This document shows positions 7,412-11,907 of a stretch of 11,907 bases of DNA, piece after piece. How positions within the stretch are numbered: position 1 is the first letter of the stretch; the number at the start of each line of letters is the position of its first letter. The translations under genes were made by a program, and so were the position numbers. The notes below the pieces were generated by a model. That model did not search any database and had not been told where the DNA came from. It saw nothing but the letters and a program-made list of their open reading frames with translations. The DNA is taken from positions 1 through 11,907 of the forward strand of contig CAILMU010000035.1 of assembly GCA_903835325.1 (NCBI GenBank). The letters run 5' to 3'. The DNA is from an uncultured Microcaldota archaeon. GTDB taxonomy: Archaea; Micrarchaeota; Micrarchaeia; Anstonellales; Bilamarchaeaceae.

Positions 7412-7450
7412 AGCATCCCCAATTTTACGGTGTTTAAAAGGGGGAGATTA

Positions 7451-7460
7451 AGTTTATATA
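7451..7460 (+). promoter_or_regulatory. TATA box of the unrecognised gene at 7485
   Basis: agtttatata contains TTTATATA, a near-consensus archaeal TATA box, ending 25 bases before the ATG at 7485. This predicts a leaderless transcript and argues for the ATG rather than the TTG three bases earlier. Together with the sufD box it forms a divergent promoter pair within 122 bases. Confidence 0.6.
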
Positions 7461-7484
7461 TTGTCTTCCATATAATAGGACTTG

Positions 7485-8252
7485 ATGGCACTTAAGACAG
7501 GCGCTCCCCAAAGCCGAAGGATGAGCTGGATACCCAGGGACAACGATATCCCTGCGTTGCAGGCCGAGCTATCCGGATTCCATGCCAAGGAGGAGTCTAA
7601 TGCCAAAGCGTTCGAGGCGTTCAAATCGAACATCATCGGATTCACCCAGGTCAGCATCGGAAAGCTCGAGCTTCAGGCAGTGCTCGTGGATCCCAAAAAA
7701 GATGGCAAGACGCCTATCGCATGCATCATAACAGAAGCATGTGAGGCAGCTCTCTACGAAAGCCCTGCTTTGATCGGAGTCAACCTGAAAGGGAAGAGGA
7801 TGAATCTTGAAGACGATGCAGGCAAGCCCAAGTACATATACCAGATAGGGGTATTCGTGCTCAACGGGCTGAAAGCGGCCGCCAATCGCGATAACACTGT
7901 CACTCAACCCGCCCGATCGCTCGTGCCCCCATCGATAAGCTCGGTCGATCCGGAAGTCGATATCGTGGGAAGCAGGCTCCAGATGACCGTGGTCCTCTCC
8001 AGCAGCGATCCTGGATTCTCCGAAGAGAACCTCAGGGTCCTGGCAAGCGACCTGAGATGCGTGATGTCTTTCCAGCAAAGCTCCGCAAGCTCATATTATT
8101 ATCTTGTCGTCGGAGACGATGCGCATGAAGAGTATCGTCTGTATATGGACAACCTTCCCCAGGACGTGAGCGTCCTTGATCCTGGAAGATACGCTTCCGT
8201 GACCCTGCTGAACTACAAGGGCAGGGACATGCTGCTCTGCAAGGAAGCATGA
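7485..8252 (+). CDS. Unrecognised soluble protein inside the suf locus
   Basis: I cannot assign this 255-residue protein to a family. It has no signal peptide or membrane segment. The first 50 residues are charged and probably helical (ELSGFHAKEESNAKAFEAF). Residues 50-135 alternate hydrophobic strands and helices. A Pro/Ser-rich linker at about 140-156 separates a second domain (about 157-255) with strand-like segments such as RLQMTVVLSS and SYYYLVVG. Four cysteines are at 80, 86, 192 and 252; they are not arranged as an obvious metal site. It starts from a divergent promoter shared with sufD and ends 22 bases from the convergent end of sufB, so it is embedded among Suf genes without sharing a transcript with them. 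A role linked to Fe-S assembly is only a guess from position. The window holds no second copy. Confidence 0.75.
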   Translation: MALKTGAPQSRRMSWIPRDNDIPALQAELSGFHAKEESNAKAFEAFKSNIIGFTQVSIGKLELQAVLVDPKKDGKTPIACIITEACEAALYESPALIGVNLKGKRMNLEDDAGKPKYIYQIGVFVLNGLKAAANRDNTVTQPARSLVPPSISSVDPEVDIVGSRLQMTVVLSSSDPGFSEENLRVLASDLRCVMSFQQSSASSYYYLVVGDDAHEEYRLYMDNLPQDVSVLDPGRYASVTLLNYKGRDMLLCKEA

Positions 8253-8274
8253 GAACATCCGGGCTCGGCCTGAT

Positions 8275-10830
8275 TTATCCGACGGCATGCTCGAGCTGCA
8301 TTTCTATCAGCCTGTTCAACTCGACTGCGTATTCCATCGGCAATTCTTTTGTGAACGATTCGATGAAACCCAAAACTATCATGGCAAGGGCTTCTTTCTC
8401 AGGTATCCCCCTGCTCATCAGGTAGAATAGCTTCTCCTCCGCTATCTTCCCGACTCGCGCCTCATGCGCGACAGTCGCCGAGTCATCATCCACTTTGATC
8501 GTCGGATAAGTATCCGACCTCGACTTCCCATCCAGCATATACGCATCGCACTGGACGAACGATTTGCAATTCCGGGCGCCTTTGGCTATTTTCACTAGGC
8601 CACGGTAGGACGTCCTTCCTCCGCCTTGCGAGATGCTTTTCGAGATGATTTGAGAAATCGTGTTGGGGGCTTCGTGTATCATCTTAGCACCAGCATCCTG
8701 GACCTGGCCTTTCCCTGCATACGCGACAGAAAGCACCTGCCCCCTCGCCCTCTCACCCCGTAGAATAACCCCAGGGTATTTCATATTCACCTTCGAACCG
8801 ATGTTCCCGTCCAGCCATTCTACGAACGCATCCTCGTGCGCGACAGCGCGTTTCGTCACGAGGTTATAGACGTTGTTCGACCAGTTCTGGATGGTCGTAT
8901 AACGTATGTGCGAACCTTTTCCGGCAAGTATCTCCACCACGGCAGCGTGCAATGATGAAGCGGAGTATATCGGGGCGGAACAGTTATGAGCTGCGACATT
9001 ATTAGCGACATAACTTTCATCTTCTTCGACACTAAAATTGTATACGGGAATGCTCTCGACACTTCTCTTCTCAATTTTTTTTATGGGCATGTAAATATAG
9101 TTTTCATCGATATGGAACATAGTCGCACGTTTTTTACCGTTCAGCCTGCCATTGACTTCGATCCCGAACATTTTCCCCAATTCTACCATATACTCCCCAG
9201 TTACTCCTACCGTGTACATCGTTTTTCGATTCTCACGGGTTCTATCCCTCGTGTTTATGAACGCTGCAATACCCAGACGCAGCAGGATATCCCTGGTTTG
9301 TTTTGCAAGCACTGGAGAAACCGTATTTAGTCTGAATACCTCTTTGAGCCAGCCACGGGCTCTGGTATTTTTCCTGTAATAATTGCCGTCGCCAAGAAAC
9401 AGGCCGATTATCAACTGCTTCTGCTTGTGCGTATCTTCGCACATCATCCATTCAGGAATTCGTTTGTTTTGGCTTCCCTTTCCGAACATCAGGTCGAAAG
9501 CGCGGCATAACCTTACAGAAGAAACGACCAAAGAGATGCCGTTATTTGTTTTATGCCTATTTTCTGATATTTTTTCGATCGCGAAAACCCGTTTCAGAAG
9601 CCGTTTGACGTCTTCTATGTACTTCTTTTCATGAATTCCGAACGAAAAGCTGAGATACGCCCCGCTGCTTATGCTCCCTTCTGATATATAGTAGCCGGCA
9701 AGCCGAAAAAAGTCCGGGGTGGATGGAATGCGAACAATTACCCGCGGTGCTCTCCCTTTCCTTTTGTCTGCGACTTCCATTTCCACAAATTCGTTTTTCG
9801 TTATGCCCTTTCTTCTGGGAAGAAGCAGATAATCTAAACGATTCAGATCCTTTGATCTAGTCCATTTCGCGCACCATTTCCTGTTCCTTTCATTTTTTCG
9901 TTCGCGCGATACGCAAAGGAACGGGTGCTCGTCGGTTGCCTCTATCGGTTCGTTTGGATTGCTATAAACAAATATGCGATATAATTCTCCAGTATACGGG
10001 CGAATTTGCGTATGCCTGACTTTTTGATACTTTCCCAGATGGGAGAGGACCTTATCACCAACTCTTATCGCTTCGATCTTTTTTGTGCCTTCTTGGGTAT
10101 GAATCTCGGTTCCGGCGGTAAAACATCCTTCGACATAGTGGACCGAAGCCCCCTCTTCGGCTATAATCATCGTCCTCTCGAACTGGCCTGCGTTCTTGGT
10201 GTTTATCCTGAAATACGCCTGGAGCGGTATCTTCACTTTCACGCCCTTAGGGACGAAGACGAAGCTTCCCCCGGACCATACGGCGGTGTTCAGGGCAGAG
10301 AACTTGTTGTCGTTTATCGGGATAATCGAGCCGAAATGCTTCTTGACGATTTCAGGATATTCACGGAGGCCGGAATCCATGTCCAGGAAAACAACGCCCT
10401 GGCTCTCCCATTCTTTGCGCAAATGATGATAGACGACCTCGCTGTCGTATTGGGCGCTCGCTCCGCCGAGGAATCGCCTCTCGGCTTCAGGTATCCCCAA
10501 GCGGTCGAATGTCTTCTTGATGTTTTTCGGCACCATCTCCCACGAATCCGTCTTCTGCTCTGTCGGGCTCGCGTAATACCTGATTTTCTTGAAATCCAGT
10601 TTCGAGAGATCCGCCCCCCATCTGGGGAACGGTTTTATCCGGAACGCTTTCAGCGCCTTCAGGCGCAGATCGAGCATCCACTCCGGTTCATTCTTTATCT
10701 CTGAAATCGAGCGGACGATCTTCTCATCGAGTCCTGGCTTCGCTAGATGAGCATATCGTATATCATCATGGAAATCATAGCGCGCATGGCTGAAACCCAA
10801 AATTTCGCCGGCGCTTGCTTTCTTGGTCAT
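8275..10830 (-). CDS. sufB: SufB Fe-S scaffold protein precursor containing an intein
   Basis: The 851-residue precursor is SufB, the subunit on which new iron-sulfur clusters are built, interrupted by an intein at residues 236-616. Removing the intein joins residues 1-235 to 617-851, giving a 470-residue SufB, near the usual length (E. coli 495). The joined sequence reads VHYVEG then CSAPIYS, a well-known SufB motif. C617 matches E. coli Cys254, which accepts sulfur from the sulfur-transfer protein. C761 (in QCDAYML) matches Cys405, and E790 (in VAHEA) matches Glu434, the proposed cluster-building residues. The C-terminal LFYLMSRGI and LGFIESF motifs are intact. No clear Shine-Dalgarno site precedes the ATG at 10830; the N-terminus after it looks like normal SufB. 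It is divergent from sufC and convergent with the unrecognised gene. Without splicing the scaffold would be disrupted, so function depends on intein excision. Confidence 0.95.
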   Translation of the reverse strand: MTKKASAGEILGFSHARYDFHDDIRYAHLAKPGLDEKIVRSISEIKNEPEWMLDLRLKALKAFRIKPFPRWGADLSKLDFKKIRYYASPTEQKTDSWEMVPKNIKKTFDRLGIPEAERRFLGGASAQYDSEVVYHHLRKEWESQGVVFLDMDSGLREYPEIVKKHFGSIIPINDNKFSALNTAVWSGGSFVFVPKGVKVKIPLQAYFRINTKNAGQFERTMIIAEEGASVHYVEGCFTAGTEIHTQEGTKKIEAIRVGDKVLSHLGKYQKVRHTQIRPYTGELYRIFVYSNPNEPIEATDEHPFLCVSRERKNERNRKWCAKWTRSKDLNRLDYLLLPRRKGITKNEFVEMEVADKRKGRAPRVIVRIPSTPDFFRLAGYYISEGSISSGAYLSFSFGIHEKKYIEDVKRLLKRVFAIEKISENRHKTNNGISLVVSSVRLCRAFDLMFGKGSQNKRIPEWMMCEDTHKQKQLIIGLFLGDGNYYRKNTRARGWLKEVFRLNTVSPVLAKQTRDILLRLGIAAFINTRDRTRENRKTMYTVGVTGEYMVELGKMFGIEVNGRLNGKKRATMFHIDENYIYMPIKKIEKRSVESIPVYNFSVEEDESYVANNVAAHNCSAPIYSASSLHAAVVEILAGKGSHIRYTTIQNWSNNVYNLVTKRAVAHEDAFVEWLDGNIGSKVNMKYPGVILRGERARGQVLSVAYAGKGQVQDAGAKMIHEAPNTISQIISKSISQGGGRTSYRGLVKIAKGARNCKSFVQCDAYMLDGKSRSDTYPTIKVDDDSATVAHEARVGKIAEEKLFYLMSRGIPEKEALAMIVLGFIESFTKELPMEYAVELNRLIEMQLEHAVG
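8983..10125 (-). mobile_element. Full-length SufB intein with LAGLIDADG homing endonuclease
   Basis: This in-frame element encodes 381 residues (236-616 of the precursor) and should excise itself from the protein. Splicing blocks are complete: Cys1 in CFTAGTEI (block A), TDEH with C306 just after it in block B (TDEHPFLC), VYNFSVEEDESYVA (block F), and the end HN followed by Cys+1 (block G). Two LAGLIDADG motifs are present. LAGYYISEG (377-385) carries the acidic residue E384 and IIGLFLGDG (474-482) carries D481, so the homing endonuclease looks active. The DNA is poorer in G+C than the flanking sufB. I count 17 of 60 at 9061-9120 and 20 of 60 at 9541-9600, against 32 of 60 at 8281-8340 and 31 of 60 at 10501-10560 in the exteins. 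That suggests acquisition from elsewhere. SufB inteins are known in mycobacteria and archaea. Confidence 0.95.
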
Positions 10831-10893
10831 CGTTCGGCAACCCCTTCATACTCTGACTTTCTTTCCTCTCCCGATCTTGGCTCATATGTGCCT

Positions 10894-10905
10894 ATCTTTT
10901 AATAT
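10894..10905. promoter_or_regulatory. Candidate shared AT box between divergent sufB and sufC
   Basis: The sequence atcttttaatat is the most TATA-like element in the 123-base gap between sufB and sufC. On the plus strand it lies about 49-60 bases before the sufC GTG. On the minus strand it lies about 64-75 bases before the sufB ATG. It could serve either gene, with leaders of about 25 and 40 bases. No other coding sequence is seen in this gap apart from the five-codon frame just before sufC. Confidence 0.35.
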
Positions 10906-10939
10906 CTGATTGGCAAAAACCTAATTACCTGCTGTCAAA

Positions 10940-10957
10940 ATGGCAACTGATGGGTGA
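10940..10957 (+). other. Five-codon upstream reading frame overlapping the sufC start
   Basis: ATG at 10940 opens a frame reading M-A-T-D-G-stop. Its TGA (10955-10957) overlaps the sufC GTG start (10954-10956). Such overlaps can couple translation by termination and re-initiation. It has no Shine-Dalgarno site and may be chance. Confidence 0.3.
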
Positions 10958-11700
10958 ATTCTCTGCTGAGCATAAAGAATCTCGATGTCTGCGTCCAATC
11001 CAAGGAGATAATCCATTCCCTCAGCATGAGCCTTGAACCCGGCTCTGTCCATGTGATAATGGGTCCGAACGGTGCTGGGAAAAGCACCCTCGCCCTCGCC
11101 CTCATGGGCTATCCCGGGCTGAGAACCTCCGGCAGCATAAAGATTGGGGCAGACGAGCTCATCAAAGCCCCGGCGGATGTCCGGGCGAAACTGGGGATGT
11201 TCCTGGCTTTCCAGAACCCTGAGGAGATCGAAGGGGTCAAGGTCAGCAACCTGATGCGCAAAGCGAAAGAGGCAAGGACTCCGGGAAAGGAGCCGGATCT
11301 CGATTCCATGGTCAAAGACCGCAATGAGATGATCGAGGAATCCAAGAAACTGGGCTTGAATGAGGGCTTCATCACAAGGGACATCAACGTCGGCTTCTCA
11401 GGCGGGGAGAAGAAACGCCTGGAGATCCTGCAGATGATGGCCCTGAAACCAAAAGTCGCGATACTTGACGAGCCCGATTCAGGCCTCGATGTGGATGGCG
11501 TCCGGCTGATCGCTGACGCTATCAGGAGCCTTCAGGACGGAAACCGTTGCTTCCTCATAATAACGCATTATCCCCGCATCCTCAAGTACATCACGCCCGA
11601 CCATGTGCATATATTGAGCAAGGGGCGCATCGTGGCGTCGGGAGGACCTGAGCTCGCCCACAAGATAGAGGAGAAAGGCTATTCCGCCTTCATGAAATGA
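10954..11700 (+). CDS. sufC: SufC, ABC-type ATPase of the Fe-S assembly scaffold
   Basis: SufC binds SufB and SufD and uses ATP to open the scaffold for cluster assembly; it is a soluble ABC ATPase, not a transporter. The 248-residue protein has the usual family length and all nucleotide-binding motifs. These are Walker A GPNGAGKST (37-45), Q-loop Gln87 in AFQNPEE, signature FSGGEKKR (148-155, with Phe in place of the usual Leu/Met), Walker B VAILDEPDSGLD (168-179) with catalytic Glu173, and the switch His205 in ITHYPR. FQNPEE and SGLDVDG are typical of SufC. The start is GTG at 10954: an in-frame stop lies two codons upstream and the next in-frame ATG (residue 25) would delete the first strands. 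sufS follows after 13 bases or fewer, so the two are very likely one operon. Confidence 0.95.
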   Translation: MNSLLSIKNLDVCVQSKEIIHSLSMSLEPGSVHVIMGPNGAGKSTLALALMGYPGLRTSGSIKIGADELIKAPADVRAKLGMFLAFQNPEEIEGVKVSNLMRKAKEARTPGKEPDLDSMVKDRNEMIEESKKLGLNEGFITRDINVGFSGGEKKRLEILQMMALKPKVAILDEPDSGLDVDGVRLIADAIRSLQDGNRCFLIITHYPRILKYITPDHVHILSKGRIVASGGPELAHKIEEKGYSAFMK

Positions 11701-11713
11701 AGTGGTGCCCAAG

Positions 11714-11907
11714 ATGCTCGACACTGAAACGATACGGCGCGATTTCCCGATACTCAGAGAGAGCGTCAATGGCAAACAGCTCGTATATCTGGATTCAGCC
11801 GCCACATCGCAGCGCCCCATCCAGGTCATCGAAGCCGTTTCTGATTTCTACACGCACAAAAATGCCAATGTGGCAAGAGGCTTGCACAAGCTCGCTGAAG
11901 AGGCGAC
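11714..11907 (+). CDS. sufS: SufS-type cysteine desulfurase (N-terminal part, cut by the window edge)
   Basis: Sixty-four codons of a group II cysteine desulfurase are present before the window ends. The enzyme uses pyridoxal phosphate to take sulfur from cysteine, leaving alanine, and supplies it to SufB. Diagnostic N-terminal motifs are FPIL (11-14), YLDSAATSQRP (25-35) and NANVARGLHKLAEEA (50-64). The catalytic lysine and cysteine lie beyond the edge. Ala54 sits where many SufS proteins have His (NANVHRG). The ATG at 11714 has a weak GGTG about 7 bases upstream; in-frame GTG codons at 11702 and 11705 are alternatives. It follows sufC by 13 bases and is surely co-transcribed with it. Confidence 0.92.
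   Translation, partial: MLDTETIRRDFPILRESVNGKQLVYLDSAATSQRPIQVIEAVSDFYTHKNANVARGLHKLAEEA

Noticed and set aside
7482..7484. TTG start one codon before the ATG of the unrecognised gene
   Set aside because: The TATA box ends 25 bases from the ATG at 7485, and a leaderless ATG start is preferred over TTG.
10006..10704. 232-codon plus-strand frame opposite the N-terminal part of SufB
   Set aside because: It is antisense to strongly conserved SufB and intein sequence and has no independent start signal.
8275..10830. Reading the 851-residue frame as an unusually large or fused scaffold protein
   Set aside because: Cys1, TxxH, terminal His-Asn and Cys+1 plus two LAGLIDADG motifs show that the extra 381 residues are an intein, and removing them restores normal SufB.
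11479..11829. Minus-strand frame spanning the sufC-sufS junction
   Set aside because: It is antisense to the sufC Walker B region and to the conserved sufS N-terminus, with no domain and no promoter.

Overview
The window looks archaeal. Several genes have a TATA-like A/T box about 20-30 bases before the start codon and no Shine-Dalgarno site, which suggests leaderless transcripts. T-rich tracts follow some gene ends, and one predicted surface protein carries five N-glycosylation sequons. Genes are dense, no gap exceeds about 150 bases, and coding DNA is roughly half G+C. A small-genome archaeon of the DPANN type is my best guess, but nothing here proves the lineage.

Layout, left to right. 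(1) 125-1570 (+) is an ATP-cone domain fused to a uridine-kinase-like P-loop kinase. (2) 1577-2248 (-) is an unrecognised protein with two membrane segments, nearly abutting the kinase tail to tail. (3) 2394-3500 (-) is a short Glu/Leu/Phe/Val-family dehydrogenase with glutamate-type specificity residues. (4) 3628-4590 (-) is a nucleotidyltransferase-fold protein. (5) 4651-6492 (-) is a DUF2207 membrane protein with a Gly/Ser-rich tail. (6) 6571 to the right edge is an iron-sulfur cluster assembly (Suf) locus: sufD (-), an unrecognised gene (+), sufB with an in-frame intein (-), sufC (+) and the start of sufS (+).

The Suf genes cover the core of the pathway. SufS removes sulfur from cysteine, SufB and SufD form the scaffold, and SufC is the ATPase that drives it. 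They are not in one operon. sufB and sufC diverge from a shared 123-base region, and sufD diverges from the unrecognised gene, which is convergent with sufB.

The most striking element is the 381-residue intein in SufB. It has a complete splicing domain and an apparently intact two-motif LAGLIDADG homing endonuclease. It sits directly before the cysteine that corresponds to the sulfur-accepting Cys254 of E. coli SufB, so functional SufB here depends on protein splicing. I found no tRNA, rRNA, CRISPR array, insertion sequence or replication origin.
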